DNA of 64,000 bases from Streptomyces sp. DSM 110735 (GTDB taxonomy: Bacteria; Actinomycetota; Actinomycetes; Streptomycetales; Streptomycetaceae): contig NZ_JACYHF010000004.1 of NCBI RefSeq assembly GCF_016482685.1, positions 248,001-312,000 of the forward strand. Direction: 5' to 3'. The notes beneath the pieces are model-generated. The model searched no databases and had not been told where the DNA came from. It saw nothing but the letters and a program-made list of their open reading frames with translations. A program made the position numbers and the translations under genes. Shown here piece by piece: positions 22,684-32,321 of this stretch; position 1 is the stretch's first letter; each line of letters starts with the position of its first letter.

Positions 22684-25431
22684 GTGGCTTCCGGTTCCGA
22701 TCGCAATCCGATCATCATTGGCGGCCTTCCGAGTCAGGTTCCTGACTTCGATCCCGAGGAAACACAGGAGTGGCTCGACTCCCTCGACGCCGCCGTCGAC
22801 GAGCGCGGCCGGGAGCGGGCCCGGTATCTCATGCTCCGGCTGATCGAGCGGGCCCGCGAGAAGCGCGTGGCCGTGCCCGAGATGCGCAGCACGGACTACG
22901 TCAACACGATCCCCACCAAGAGCGAGCCGTTCTTCCCGGGCAACGAGGAGATCGAGCGCCGCATCCTCAACGCCACCCGCTGGAACGCGGCCGTGATGGT
23001 CTCGCGCGCGCAGCGGCCCGGCATCGGCGTCGGCGGCCACATCGCCACCTTCGCCTCCTCCGCGTCCCTGTACGACGTGGGCTTCAACCACTTCTTCCGC
23101 GGCAAGGACGGCGGTGACGGCGGCGACCAGGTCTTCTTCCAGGGCCACGCCTCCCCCGGCATCTACGCCCGCGCCTATCTGCTCGACCGGCTCACCGAGA
23201 ACCAGCTCGACGGCTTCCGCCAGGAGAAGTCGAAGTACCCCGACGGTCTGTCCAGCTACCCGCACCCGCGCTCCATGCCGGACTTCTGGGAGTTCCCGAC
23301 CGTCTCCATGGGTCTCGGTCCGCTCGGCGCGATCTACCAGGCGCGGATGAACCGCTACATGGAGGCGCGCGGGATCGCGGACACCTCCGGCTCGCACGTG
23401 TGGGCGTTCCTCGGCGACGGCGAGATGGACGAGCCGGAGTCGCTCGGCCAGTTGTCCATCGCCGCCCGCGAGGGTCTGGACAACCTGACCTTCGTGGTCA
23501 ACTGCAACCTCCAGCGGCTCGACGGTCCGGTGCGCGGCAACGGCAAGATCATCCAGGAGCTGGAGTCGCAGTTCCGGGGCGCCGGCTGGAACGTGATCAA
23601 GCTGGTGTGGGACCGGACCTGGGACCCGCTGCTCGCGCAGGACCGGGACGGCATCCTGGTCAACAAGCTGAACACCACGCCCGACGGCCAGTTCCAGACG
23701 TACGCCACCGAGTCCGGGCAGTACATCCGCGAGCACTTCTTCGGCGAGGACCAGCGGCTGCGCGCGATGGTCGAGAACCTCACCGACGACCAGATCCTGC
23801 ACCTGGGGCGCGGCGGTCACGACCACCGGAAGATCTTCGCGGCGATGTCGGCGGCCAAGGCGCACAAGGGCCAGCCGACGGTGATCCTGGCGCAGACGGT
23901 CAAGGGCTGGACGCTCGGTCCGAACTTCGAGGGCCGCAACGCCACGCACCAGATGAAGAAGCTGACGGTCGACGACCTCAAGCACTTCCGCGACCGGCTG
24001 CACCTGCCGATCTCCGACCGTGAGCTGGAGTCCGGCGCGCCGCCGTACTACCACCCGGGCCGGGACTCGGAGGAGATCCAGTACATGCACGACCGGCGCA
24101 AGTCGCTCGGCGGGTACGTCCCGACGCGCGTCGTGCGCTCGAAGCCGCTGGAGCTGCCGGACGACACGGCGTACGCGAGTGTGAAGAAGGGGTCGGGTCA
24201 GCAGTCCATCGCCACCACCATGGCGTTCGTACGACTGCTGAAGGACCTCATGCGGGACAAGGAGATCGGCAGGCGGTTCGTGCTGATCGCGCCGGACGAG
24301 TACCGCACCTTCGGCATGGACTCGTTCTTCCCGAGCGCGAAGATCTACAACCCGCTCGGTCAGCAGTACGAGTCGGTGGACCGCGAGCTGCTGCTCGCCT
24401 ACAAGGAGTCCCCGACCGGCCAGATGCTGCACGACGGCATCTCCGAGGCGGGCTGCACGGCGTCCCTGATCGCGGCGGGCTCGGCGTACGCCACCCACGG
24501 CGAGCCGCTGATCCCGGTCTACGTCTTCTACTCGATGTTCGGTTTCCAGCGCACCGGCGACCAGTTCTGGCAGATGGCCGACCAGTTGGCGCGCGGTTTC
24601 GTCCTGGGCGCGACCGCGGGCCGTACGACCCTGACCGGCGAGGGACTCCAGCACGCCGACGGCCACTCCCAGCTCCTCGCCTCGACCAACCCGGCGTGCG
24701 TGGCGTACGACCCGGCGTACGGCTACGAGATCGCGCACATCGTCAAGGACGGGCTGCGCCGGATGTACGGCGGCGACGCCGAGCACCCGCACGGCGAGGA
24801 CGTCTTCTACTACCTCACCGTCTACAACGAGCCGATCAAGCACCCGGCCGAGCCGGAGAACGTGGACGTCGAGGGCATCCTCAAGGGCGTCTACAAGCTC
24901 AAGGACGCCGACTCCGGCGCGATCCCGGCACAGATCATGGCGTCGGGCGTGGCGGTGCCGTGGGCGCTTGAGGCGCAGCGGATCCTGGCCGAGGACTGGA
25001 ACGTGCGCGCCGACGTGTGGTCGGCGACCTCCTGGAACGAGCTGCGGCGCGAGGCGGTGGCGTGCGAGCAGCACAACCTGCTGCATCCCGAGGAGGAGCA
25101 GCGGGTGCCGTTCTTGACGCGCAAGCTGGGCTCCTCCGAGGGGCCGTTCGTGGCGGTGTCCGACTGGATGCGGTCGGTGCCGGATCAGATCGCGCGGTGG
25201 GTTCCTGGTCCTTACCAGTCGCTTGGCGCGGACGGGTTCGGCTTCGCCGATACGCGGGGGGCTGCTCGGCGGTTCTTCCATATCGACGCGGAGTCGATCG
25301 TGGTCGCTGTGCTGACGGAGCTGGCGAAGGAGGGGAAGATTGATCGCTCGGCGCTGAAGCAGGCCATCGATCGGTATCAGTTGCTGGACGTCAAGGCTGC
25401 GGCGCCGGGTGCCTCCGGCGGTGACGCGTAG
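22684..25431 (+). CDS. aceE: Pyruvate dehydrogenase E1 component, homodimeric type
   Basis: The 915-residue enzyme is the usual size for the homodimeric AceE. It catalyses thiamine-diphosphate-dependent decarboxylation of pyruvate and acetyl transfer to E2 lipoate in the pyruvate dehydrogenase complex. Visible features are the N-terminal core ([20 protein letters not shown]), the His-containing [20 protein letters not shown] region, and the ThDP motif [10 protein letters not shown] with its terminal Asn pair near VVNCNLQRL. The transketolase-like pyrimidine domain begins around [18 protein letters not shown] 22684 follows GAAAGGTGAGGAAC; an ATG at 22651 has no ribosome site. It is monocistronic, ended by a strong hairpin. 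Confidence 0.96.
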   Translation: MASGSDRNPIIIGGLPSQVPDFDPEETQEWLDSLDAAVDERGRERARYLMLRLIERAREKRVAVPEMRSTDYVNTIPTKSEPFFPGNEEIERRILNATRWNAAVMVSRAQRPGIGVGGHIATFASSASLYDVGFNHFFRGKDGGDGGDQVFFQGHASPGIYARAYLLDRLTENQLDGFRQEKSKYPDGLSSYPHPRSMPDFWEFPTVSMGLGPLGAIYQARMNRYMEARGIADTSGSHVWAFLGDGEMDEPESLGQLSIAAREGLDNLTFVVNCNLQRLDGPVRGNGKIIQELESQFRGAGWNVIKLVWDRTWDPLLAQDRDGILVNKLNTTPDGQFQTYATESGQYIREHFFGEDQRLRAMVENLTDDQILHLGRGGHDHRKIFAAMSAAKAHKGQPTVILAQTVKGWTLGPNFEGRNATHQMKKLTVDDLKHFRDRLHLPISDRELESGAPPYYHPGRDSEEIQYMHDRRKSLGGYVPTRVVRSKPLELPDDTAYASVKKGSGQQSIATTMAFVRLLKDLMRDKEIGRRFVLIAPDEYRTFGMDSFFPSAKIYNPLGQQYESVDRELLLAYKESPTGQMLHDGISEAGCTASLIAAGSAYATHGEPLIPVYVFYSMFGFQRTGDQFWQMADQLARGFVLGATAGRTTLTGEGLQHADGHSQLLASTNPACVAYDPAYGYEIAHIVKDGLRRMYGGDAEHPHGEDVFYYLTVYNEPIKHPAEPENVDVEGILKGVYKLKDADSGAIPAQIMASGVAVPWALEAQRILAEDWNVRADVWSATSWNELRREAVACEQHNLLHPEEEQRVPFLTRKLGSSEGPFVAVSDWMRSVPDQIARWVPGPYQSLGADGFGFADTRGAARRFFHIDAESIVVAVLTELAKEGKIDRSALKQAIDRYQLLDVKAAAPGASGGDA

Positions 25432-25450
25432 GGCTGTGCGGCTTGGCTGT

Positions 25451-25491
25451 GGCCGCGCGATCGCCGTTATTGGTTCGGTGATCGCGCGGCC
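25451..25491 (+). terminator. Terminator of aceE
   Basis: A 12-bp perfect stem (GGCCGCGCGATC, 25451-25462, with GATCGCGCGGCC, 25480-25491) has a 17-base loop, 19 bases past the aceE stop. It is symmetric, so it may also serve the convergent efflux gene. Confidence 0.75.
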
Positions 25492-25506
25492 GTCCGAGCG
25501 TCGTGG

Positions 25507-25534
25507 CTGGTCGCGCAGTTCCCCGCGCCCCTTT
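25507..25534. repeat. Common Streptomyces intergenic repeat (TCGCGCAGTTCCCCGCGCCC type)
   Basis: The sequence around TCGCGCAGTTCCCCGCGCCC, followed here by CTTT, is a motif I recall from very many Streptomyces intergenic regions downstream of genes. It sits between the aceE terminator and the convergent efflux gene. Its role is unknown; it behaves like a dispersed REP element. Confidence 0.6.
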
Positions 25535-25558
25535 AAAAGCACGACCAGCCCTCGGTAC

Positions 25559-27175
25559 TTAAATGTGGCCCACCCCCGCGCCCGCCTCCGCGTTCTCTCC
25601 TCGGCGGGTCAGGAGGGCGACCAGGATTGCCACCGCTGCCACGCCTGCCGCCACCAGGGAGGCGAGGCTCATGCCTGAGATGAAGGTGTCGTGGGCTACG
25701 TCGGTGATCTTGGCGATGAGGGTGGGGGGCATCTCCTTGGTGACCGGGGGGACGCCGACCTGGACGGCTTCCGAAGCCTGGCCCAGTTGGGCGGGGGTGA
25801 GCTTGGGGAGACCGGCGGCTGCCCAATTGCCCGGGAGGTCGTTGTCGACCTTGGATGCCATCACGGCGCCGAGCACGGCGGTGCCGAGGCTGCCGCCGAT
25901 CTGCATGGCCGCCTGCTGGAGACCGCCCGCTACGCCGGACAGCTCCATGGGCGCGTTGCCGACGATGACCTCGGTGGCGCCGACCATGACGGGGGCGAGA
26001 CCGAGACCGAGCAGGGCGAACCAGATCGACATGGTGGCGCTGCCGGTGTCCGCCTTGAGGGTGGACATGCCGTACATGGCGACGGCGGTGAGCGTCATGC
26101 CGCCCGCGAGCGGGATGCGCGGACCCAGCTTGGTGATGGCGAAGCCCGCCAGCGGGGAGCCGACGATCATCATGCCGGTGAGCGGGAGCAGATGCAGACC
26201 GGCGTCGACCGGGCTGAGACCGTGCACGTTCTGGAGGTAGAAGGTCACGAAGAACAGACCGCCCATGAACGCGATGGCCATGAGGACCATCAGCACCACG
26301 CCCGCCGACAGCGGGACCGAGCGGAACAGCGTCAGCGGGATCAGCGGTTCGGCGACCTTCGTCTCCCACCAGGCGAACGCCACGAAGAGCAGCGCCGAGG
26401 CGCCGATGAAGCCCCAGGTGCGCCCGTCGCCCCAGCCCCACGCCGGAGCCTTGATGAGCGCCCAGACCAGGCAAAACATCGCGCCGGAGAGCAGCGCGAT
26501 GCCGGGCAGGTCGAAGGAGCGTGGCGCGTTCTCGGCGCGGTGGTCGAGCAGGATCAGCGTGCCGAGCAGCAGGGCGAGCAGACCGACGGGCACGTTGATG
26601 AAGAAGACGGACTGCCAGTTGACGTGCTGGACGAGGACGCCGCCGAGGATCGGACCGCCCGCGGTGGAGGCGCCGATGACCATGCCCCAGATGCCGATCG
26701 CCATGTTGAGCTTCTCGGCCGGGAAGGTGGCCCGCAGCAGACCGAGCGCGGCCGGCATCAGCAGCGCGCCGAACAGGCCCTGGAAGACCCGGAAGGTGAC
26801 GACCGCCGGGATGCTGTCGGACAGTCCGATGGCGCCGGAGGCGAGCGCGAAGCCGGTCACGCCGATGAGGAAGGTCTGCCGGTGGCCGAAACGGTCACCG
26901 AGCTTGCCCGCGGTGATCAGGGAGACGGCGAGGGCGAGGAAGTAGGCGTTGGTGATCCACTGCACGTCGGAGAAGCTCGCGTGCAGGTCCTTGGCGATGG
27001 CCGGGTTGGCGATGGCCACGATGGTGCCGTCGAGGGCCACCATCATCACGCCCACGGCGACGGTGATCAGGGTGAACCAGGGATGGCCGCGAAGTCCCGC
27101 CGGGGTCGGTGCAGACGCGTCGGCGGATGCCCCGTCACCCGGACCCGCCTTGTCGATGGTGGTCTGACTAGTCAT
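25559..27175 (-). CDS. DHA2-family (14-helix) MFS drug efflux transporter
   Basis: The 538-residue protein has the 14-segment pattern of DHA2 pumps (EmrB/QacA type). Helix 1 carries GVMMVALDGTIVAIANPAI (motif D1), the loop 2-3 motif A is LGDRFGHRQTFLIG, and antiporter motif C lies around GASTAGGPILGGVLV. Such pumps expel lipophilic antibiotics by proton antiport at the inner membrane. The start was placed at ATG 27175 (MTSQTTIDKAG); no Shine-Dalgarno is visible there. It is divergent from a TetR gene with a palindrome (27188-27200) in the shared region, the classic repressor-pump arrangement. Confidence 0.9.
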   Translation of the reverse strand: MTSQTTIDKAGPGDGASADASAPTPAGLRGHPWFTLITVAVGVMMVALDGTIVAIANPAIAKDLHASFSDVQWITNAYFLALAVSLITAGKLGDRFGHRQTFLIGVTGFALASGAIGLSDSIPAVVTFRVFQGLFGALLMPAALGLLRATFPAEKLNMAIGIWGMVIGASTAGGPILGGVLVQHVNWQSVFFINVPVGLLALLLGTLILLDHRAENAPRSFDLPGIALLSGAMFCLVWALIKAPAWGWGDGRTWGFIGASALLFVAFAWWETKVAEPLIPLTLFRSVPLSAGVVLMVLMAIAFMGGLFFVTFYLQNVHGLSPVDAGLHLLPLTGMMIVGSPLAGFAITKLGPRIPLAGGMTLTAVAMYGMSTLKADTGSATMSIWFALLGLGLAPVMVGATEVIVGNAPMELSGVAGGLQQAAMQIGGSLGTAVLGAVMASKVDNDLPGNWAAAGLPKLTPAQLGQASEAVQVGVPPVTKEMPPTLIAKITDVAHDTFISGMSLASLVAAGVAAVAILVALLTRRGENAEAGAGVGHI

Positions 27176-27187
27176 GAGATCGAGGCT

Positions 27188-27200
27188 AGTGACAGTCACT
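27188..27200. promoter_or_regulatory. Likely TetR operator between pump and repressor
   Basis: AGTGACAGTCACT is a 13-base inverted repeat with a single central base. It lies 13 bases upstream of the pump ATG. On the minus strand it falls inside the spacer between TTGTCA and TAGCCT, a plausible -35/-10 pair 18 bases apart, so binding would block the pump promoter. TTGACA at 27206-27211 could be the -35 of the tetR gene. Confidence 0.55.
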
Positions 27201-27289
27201 GACAGTTGACAAACCGATTCGCCCGCCGGTCATCGGCGTGTCTCACAGCGCCTAGGCTGAGCTGGAAGGACGTTCACAGGAGAAGGCCC

Positions 27290-27916
27290 ATGGAGACGCT
27301 GCGCGAGCGCAAGAAGCGGCGTACGCGCGAGGCGCTGGTGCGTGCCGCCCTCGAGTTGTTCACCACGCGGGGGTACGAACAGACCACCGTCGACGAGATC
27401 GCCGAGGCGGTCGACGTCTCGCAGCGGACCTTCTTCCGCTACTTCGCGGGCAAGGAGGACGCGGCCTTCGCGGTGCAGGACATGACGGAGGCGCACTTCG
27501 TGGCGGCCGTGCGCGACCGCCCGCCGCACGAGCCGCCGATGGTCGCGCTGCGCCAGGCGGTCCTGGAGAACTGGGACGCCATCCGGGAGACCGTCGAGGC
27601 GTCCGTGCCGGTCGAGCTGTATCTGCGGATGTACCGCATGATCGGCTCGACGCCCGCGCTGCTCGCCGCCCATCTGCGCCGCTCGGCGTCCACGGAGCAG
27701 ACCCTCGCCCGGGTGCTCGCCGAGCGCGAGGGCGTGGACGTGGACACCGATCCGCGACCCCGGCTGGCGGTCGCCGTGTTCTGCGGGGTGATACGGGTCA
27801 CCGAGCAGCAGTGGAGCACCGGCGAGGACGTCAGCCCGGAGTGCATGCGGGAGCTGACCGCGTCGTACCTCGATCAGGTGGGCCCGGCACTCGTCGGGAA
27901 CTGGGAGACCGTCTGA
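27290..27916 (+). CDS. TetR-family repressor, probable regulator of the divergent pump
   Basis: The 208-residue protein starts at ATG 27290 after CAGGAGAAGG. Its N-terminal HTH reads REALVRAALELFTTRGYEQT, then TVDEIAEAVDVSQRTFFRYF, typical of TetR recognition helices. The C-terminal ligand domain (about 55-208) is helical and diverse (LENWDAIRETVEASVPVELY). By context it most likely represses the DHA2 pump and itself, released by an exported compound. The long intergenic leader and the palindrome at 27188 support auto-regulation. The ligand is unknown. Confidence 0.9.
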   Translation: METLRERKKRRTREALVRAALELFTTRGYEQTTVDEIAEAVDVSQRTFFRYFAGKEDAAFAVQDMTEAHFVAAVRDRPPHEPPMVALRQAVLENWDAIRETVEASVPVELYLRMYRMIGSTPALLAAHLRRSASTEQTLARVLAEREGVDVDTDPRPRLAVAVFCGVIRVTEQQWSTGEDVSPECMRELTASYLDQVGPALVGNWETV

Positions 27917-28062
27917 ATTCGTTTCCGGATCACCGAGATCGTTCCGGGATTTCGATCCCGATCCGTCCTACGATCCGCGAAACCCGTCCCTCTCCTCGCG
28001 AAACGTGATCCCTGCCACTCGGTTACCCCGAGACCGTCCCGTTCTCCTAGTGTGTCCTCCCA

Positions 28063-29283
28063 GTGACTTCCTTCGGCACCTCCCCCCAGCTCAATGTCTG
28101 GCGCGCACTGCTGGCGCTGGCCGTCGTGTTCGTGATGCTCGCGACCACCGGCTGGACCGCACTGCACACCCACCGCGACTCGACCGCGCTGCGGTCCTCG
28201 CTCGCCCGGTGGGAGCGCGACAGCATCGGCGGCCACAAGCTGCCCGACCCGACCGCCTCGACCCCGGCGCGGCTCGCGGCGTTCTTCGGCTCGCTCACCG
28301 CGGCGGACCGCCTGACGCTCGCCGACCGCTATCCCCTCGCGGTCGGCAACATGAACGGCGCCCCGGTGACCCTGCGCTATCACGCGAACCGTGTCGCGCT
28401 GGACCAGGCGAGCCAGAGCGCGCGGCGCCGGATGCACGACAGCAGACTCAGTACCTACGGCCAGCAGGACGCCGCCCGCCGTATGCAGCGCTACGAGGCG
28501 CTGGCGCGGCCGGGGCGGCACATCCTGGCCTTCGATCCCGACGGCTCCGGCCGGGTGGCCGAGGTCTTCGGCAATCTGGACCGGGCGCAGCGGATCTCCG
28601 TGGTGGTGCCCGGTGTGGACACCGATCTGTTCACCTTCCAGCGGACCAACCGCAGGTACACCGCGCCGGTCGGCATGGCGCAGGCGCTGCACGCGGCCGA
28701 GCGGAAGGCGAGCCCGGGGACCCGGACCGCGGTGATCGCGTGGGCCGACTACACCGCGCCCGACGGGCTCGGCGTGGACGCGGCGACCGCGATGCGCGCC
28801 GAGGACGGCGCCGTCCGGCTGAACGCCCTGCTGGACGCGCTGCCCGGCCGGGCGCCGGTGTCGATGTTCTGCCACAGCTACGGCTCGGTGCTGTGCGGTG
28901 TCGCCGCGCGCGGTATGCCGGAGCGGGTGAGCGACGTGGCGGTGGCCGCGAGCCCCGGCATGCGGGTCACCAGCGCCGCGCAACTGGGCACCCGTGCCCG
29001 GGTGTGGGCGATGCGGGACGCGACCGACTGGGTGCGGGACGTGCCGTATCTGGAGGTCGGCGGTCTCGGGCACGGAGCCGATCCGGTCTCCCGCGCCTTC
29101 GGCGCCCGCATCCTCTCCGCGAGCGACGCGCAGGGTCACGCCGGCTATTTCCAGCCGGGCACGGACAGCCTGCGCAACCTGGCGAGGGTCGGCGTGGGGG
29201 CGTACGACGCGGTCACCTGTGCGCACGGGGACGCCGGGTGCCGTACCGGTCTGCCGGAGTCGTCCCCGGCGGGACGCGCGTAG
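28063..29283 (+). CDS. Alpha/beta hydrolase, DUF1023 family
   Basis: The 406-residue protein has an N-terminal hydrophobic helix (WRALLALAVVFVMLATTGW) acting as signal anchor, so the body should lie outside the membrane. The C-terminal half is a DUF1023-type hydrolase: RISVVVPGVDTDLFTFQ, a nucleophile elbow MFCHSYGSVLCG with the catalytic Ser, then VAASPGMRVTSA and a late His in DAQGHAGYF. Substrates are unknown. GTG 28063 has no Shine-Dalgarno; TAGTGT at 28049-28054 could be the -10 of a leaderless message. It is followed 57 bases later by the DUF4429 gene. Confidence 0.82.
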   Translation: MTSFGTSPQLNVWRALLALAVVFVMLATTGWTALHTHRDSTALRSSLARWERDSIGGHKLPDPTASTPARLAAFFGSLTAADRLTLADRYPLAVGNMNGAPVTLRYHANRVALDQASQSARRRMHDSRLSTYGQQDAARRMQRYEALARPGRHILAFDPDGSGRVAEVFGNLDRAQRISVVVPGVDTDLFTFQRTNRRYTAPVGMAQALHAAERKASPGTRTAVIAWADYTAPDGLGVDAATAMRAEDGAVRLNALLDALPGRAPVSMFCHSYGSVLCGVAARGMPERVSDVAVAASPGMRVTSAAQLGTRARVWAMRDATDWVRDVPYLEVGGLGHGADPVSRAFGARILSASDAQGHAGYFQPGTDSLRNLARVGVGAYDAVTCAHGDAGCRTGLPESSPAGRA

Positions 29284-29340
29284 AAACAGCAGGAAGTGCG
29301 GTCCGCGAGGGTGGCGACGGAGGAGCACGTGCCGCATACG

Positions 29341-30222
29341 ATGAGCCGCATGGGTGACGTACTGGCGGGTTTTCATGCCGTCTGGGAGTTCGAGTCCGAC
29401 TCCGTGCTCATCCGTTACGAACGGGGGATACGGACACCGAAACTGTTCCAGGCCCTGGGCGAGCGGCGGGTCCCGCTGGCCGCCCTGGAGGGTGTGACGC
29501 TGACGCGGGGCAGACGGGGCACGGTCGCGCTGCAGCTCCAGCCGCGCGCGGGCGCCGATCCGCTGATGGAGGCGGCCGCGGGTCAGTTGCCCGAGGGCGC
29601 CGATCCGTACCGGCTGGTGCTGCCCGCCGAGCGGGAGACGCTGGCCGAGTACTACGCGGACGAGCTGAAGGTGCTGCTGACCGAATCCGGTCCCACCGAC
29701 GGGTACCTGGTGGCCGCGCCCGAGCCGCCGCTCCAGTTCAAGGCGTACGACGGCAAGGCGTCCTTCGACGGCACGCACGTGCGGTTCCGCTGGTCGTGGA
29801 CCGGCGCGTCCTCGGCCAAGTGGAAGGCGGGGGACCAGAAGTTCGCGGTGTCCGAGCTGACCGGCGTCGAGTGGCGCTCGCCGGAGGTCTTCGAGGGGCA
29901 TCTGCGGCTGCTGCGACCGGAGAGCGCGGGTGCGGCGCCCGCGCAGGCCGACCAGGACCCGGCGGCGGTCGTCTTCGGGCTGGGGTACGGCCCGGTGCAC
30001 GAGTCGCTGCCCTTCGCGGCGGCCGTGCTCGCGGCGGTCCGGGAGTGCGGCACCGCGCCGGTGCCCGCCGTGACCGCCGCCACCCGCGCGGCGGACCCGG
30101 CCCGGCGCGACCCCGCCGACATCGCCGAACGCATCCGGCATCTCGGGGAGCTGCACCAGGCAGGGCTGGTCACGGACGAGGAGTTCGCGGCCAAGAAGGC
30201 CGAGCTGCTGGCGGAGCTGTAA
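29341..30222 (+). CDS. DUF4429 protein with C-terminal SHOCT motif
   Basis: The protein (293 residues from ATG 29341) carries two DUF4429 repeats: GFHAVWEFESDSVLIRYERG near the N-terminus and YDGKASFDGTHVRFRW in the middle. It ends with a short SHOCT-like helix pair (AERIRHLGELHQAGLVTDEE, then FAAKKAELL), a short oligomerisation or interaction module. Start choice is uncertain. ATG 29350 fits the family start MGDVLAG best, whereas GTG 29329 is the only candidate with GGAGGAG at reasonable spacing. Function is unknown; it is probably cytoplasmic. Confidence 0.82.
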   Translation: MSRMGDVLAGFHAVWEFESDSVLIRYERGIRTPKLFQALGERRVPLAALEGVTLTRGRRGTVALQLQPRAGADPLMEAAAGQLPEGADPYRLVLPAERETLAEYYADELKVLLTESGPTDGYLVAAPEPPLQFKAYDGKASFDGTHVRFRWSWTGASSAKWKAGDQKFAVSELTGVEWRSPEVFEGHLRLLRPESAGAAPAQADQDPAAVVFGLGYGPVHESLPFAAAVLAAVRECGTAPVPAVTAATRAADPARRDPADIAERIRHLGELHQAGLVTDEEFAAKKAELLAEL

Positions 30223-30251
30223 CGCTCCGCCGGGCGCACCCCTTACGCGTC

Positions 30252-31268
30252 CTACTCGCGGCCCGCCGAGCTGAACGACATGTCCGCGTACCGGGTGCCC
30301 GCCACCTGACCGGCGATCGGCTCAAGCAGGGCCAGCTCCTCGTCGCTCAGCACGAGGTGCGCGGCGGCCACGTTCTCGGTGACCCGGCTCGGCTTGCGGG
30401 TGCCCGGGATCGGGACGACCGGCAGGTTCCGGACGGCCGCCTGCTGCTGGACCCAGGCGAGGGCGACCTGGCCGAGGGAGACCCCGTGCGCCTCGGCGAC
30501 CTTGCGTACCGGCTCCAGCAGAGCCGCGTTGGCGGTGGCGTTGTCGCCGGTGAAGCGGGGGTGGGTGCTGCGGAAGTCGTCGGCGGTCAGGTCCTTGGCG
30601 GCGTCGGTGAAGGCACCGGTCAGGAAGCCCCGGCCGAGCGGGGAGTACGCCACCAGACCCACGCCCAGCTCACGGACGGCGGGCACCACGTGCGCCTCGA
30701 TGTCCCGGCTGAACAGCGACCACTCCGACTGCACGGCGGCGATGGGGTGGATGGCGTGCGCGGCGCGCAGCTCGTCGGCCGTCACCTCGCTCAGTCCCAG
30801 GTGCTTGACCTTGCCCTCGCGCACCAGCTCCGCCATGGTGCCGACGCTCTCCTCAAGGGGCACGTTCACATCGCGGCGGTGCATGTAATAGAGGTCGATC
30901 TCGTCGACGCCGAGCCGCTTCAGGCTCGCCTCGACGGCCTGGCGGATGTAGGGGGCGTCGTTGCGGATGACCCGCTTGGACGGGTCGTCCGCCGGGATCG
31001 AGAGGGCGAACTTGGTGGCGATGACCACCTCGTCGCGGTGCGCCTGGAAGAAGGGGGCGAGGAAGCGCTCGTTGTCCCCGGCGCCATAGGCGTCCGCCGT
31101 GTCGAACAGCGTGACGCCCAGCTCCAGGGCACGGTCGAGCGTGGCTCGCGAGGCGTCGGTGTCCACCGGTCCGTAGGCGAAGCTCATGCCCATGCAGCCC
31201 AGCCCCTGGACGCCGACCTCCGGTCCGTCCGTGCCGAGGCGTACGGACGCGATCCTGGCGTCGCTCAT
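30252..31268 (-). CDS. Aldo/keto reductase
   Basis: The 338-residue TIM-barrel oxidoreductase has the AKR tetrad Asp56 and Tyr61 (LFDTADAYGAGDNE), Lys86 (VVIATKF) and His130 (YYMHRR). The NADPH-binding end (VVPIPGTRKPSRVTENVAA) is also present. It resembles the YakC/AKR13-type general aldehyde reductases. Its ATG overlaps the stop of the merR gene by 4 nt, so the pair is translationally coupled and the MerR regulator probably controls its own operon. The substrate is unknown; a role in detoxifying reactive carbonyls is inferred from family and context. Confidence 0.92.
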   Translation of the reverse strand: MSDARIASVRLGTDGPEVGVQGLGCMGMSFAYGPVDTDASRATLDRALELGVTLFDTADAYGAGDNERFLAPFFQAHRDEVVIATKFALSIPADDPSKRVIRNDAPYIRQAVEASLKRLGVDEIDLYYMHRRDVNVPLEESVGTMAELVREGKVKHLGLSEVTADELRAAHAIHPIAAVQSEWSLFSRDIEAHVVPAVRELGVGLVAYSPLGRGFLTGAFTDAAKDLTADDFRSTHPRFTGDNATANAALLEPVRKVAEAHGVSLGQVALAWVQQQAAVRNLPVVPIPGTRKPSRVTENVAAAHLVLSDEELALLEPIAGQVAGTRYADMSFSSAGRE

Positions 31269-31732
31269 CGGTTGGTTCCCTCCGTCGTGTACACACTGAT
31301 CTTGAAGTCGAGCACGGCGAGCGTGTCGCGCAGTTCGGCGATCCGGGTCAGCACGTCCCTGCGGGTGTCCTCAAGGAGTGCCTTGCGCTGCGGATAGGTG
31401 CCCTCCCCCTCGCGGACCAGTTCCGCGTAGCGCACCATGTCCGCCACCGGCATCCCGGTCAGGCGCAGCTTGGTGACGAGGTCCAGCCAGTCCAGGTCGG
31501 GGTTGCGGTAGCGGCGCTGGCCGGTGTGCGACCGGTCGACGTGCGGCATCAGACCGATCCGCTCGTACCAGCGCAGGGTGTGCGCGGTCAGCCCCGTGAA
31601 GGCGACGACCTCGCTGATCGTGTAGCGGTCCTGGCCGTCGGGCCGGGGATGGCGCCCTCGCGGGGTGGGGGCGCAGATGTCGGGGGTGGTGACTTCCTCG
31701 GTGGCCGCTTGCATGGTCTGCATCACCGTCAT
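31265..31732 (-). CDS. MerR-family regulator coupled to the aldo/keto reductase
   Basis: The 155-residue protein has an N-terminal extension (about 35 residues), then the winged helix RYTISEVVAFTGLTAHTLRW with YERIGLMPHVDRSHTGQRRY. The dimerisation helix lies around LLEDTRRDVLTRIAELRDTL. No Cys cluster for metal or redox sensing is present in the C-terminal part, so an organic effector is more likely. ATG 31732 or ATG 31723 could be the start. It is the first gene of the pair and is divergent from the GNAT gene at 31829. Confidence 0.88.
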   Translation of the reverse strand: MTVMQTMQAATEEVTTPDICAPTPRGRHPRPDGQDRYTISEVVAFTGLTAHTLRWYERIGLMPHVDRSHTGQRRYRNPDLDWLDLVTKLRLTGMPVADMVRYAELVREGEGTYPQRKALLEDTRRDVLTRIAELRDTLAVLDFKISVYTTEGTNR

Positions 31733-31828
31733 GCCCCCACGCTATGACCTTCGAGCGCACTCCAAGCAAGCGCGTCCGGCGACAAATACCGGGACGGGCG
31801 CCGTAGTCGGCCATTAGCGTGCCATGCC

Positions 31829-32311
31829 ATGAGTCTCGTACGACGGGCCGTGCCCGAGGACGCGCGGGAAGTGCTGCGCCTGCGCCAGGTGATGCTCGAC
31901 GCCGTCTCCCCGCATCCGGCCGCCGGGTCCTGGCACGAGGAGTCGCTGCCCACCCTGCGCGAGCGGCTGGCCGATCCGGCGGGGTCCTTCGCCGCCTTCG
32001 TGGTGGACCATCCGGAGCGGGTGGGGGCGCTGGCCGCGCTCGCGGCGGGGACGGTGGAGTACCGGATCGGCAACGCCCTCAACCCCACCGGCGTGGTCGG
32101 CTTCGTCTTCAGCGTGGCCACCGATCCCGGTGCCCGCCGCCGGGGGTACGCCCGCGCCTGTGTGACGGACGGGCTGCTTGAGTGGTTCCGCGAGCGGGGC
32201 GCGGGCAAGATCCAGCTCACCGCCTCCGCCGAGGCGCTGCCGCTGTACGAGTCGCTGGGCTTCCGTCCGAAGCCGGACCCCTTCATGGAGCTGATCCTGC
32301 GGCCCGCATAG
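31829..32311 (+). CDS. GNAT-family N-acetyltransferase
   Basis: The 160-residue protein shows the GNAT fold in order: the N-terminal strand and helix (SLVRRAVPEDAREVLRLRQV), the central strand VGFVFSVATDPGARRRGYAR with the acetyl-CoA pyrophosphate loop (Q/RxxGxG-like RRRGYA), and the last strand LPLYESLGFRPKPDPFMEL. The acceptor substrate cannot be inferred. It precedes a serine hydrolase by 10 bases on the same strand, suggesting one transcript. Confidence 0.88.
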   Translation: MSLVRRAVPEDAREVLRLRQVMLDAVSPHPAAGSWHEESLPTLRERLADPAGSFAAFVVDHPERVGALAALAAGTVEYRIGNALNPTGVVGFVFSVATDPGARRRGYARACVTDGLLEWFRERGAGKIQLTASAEALPLYESLGFRPKPDPFMELILRPA

Positions 32312-32321
32312 GCTCCATGGC

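Noticed and set aside
22501..25542. A 1013-codon minus-strand frame opposite aceE.
   Set aside because: Antisense shadow of a highly biased gene; the aceE translation matches its family throughout.
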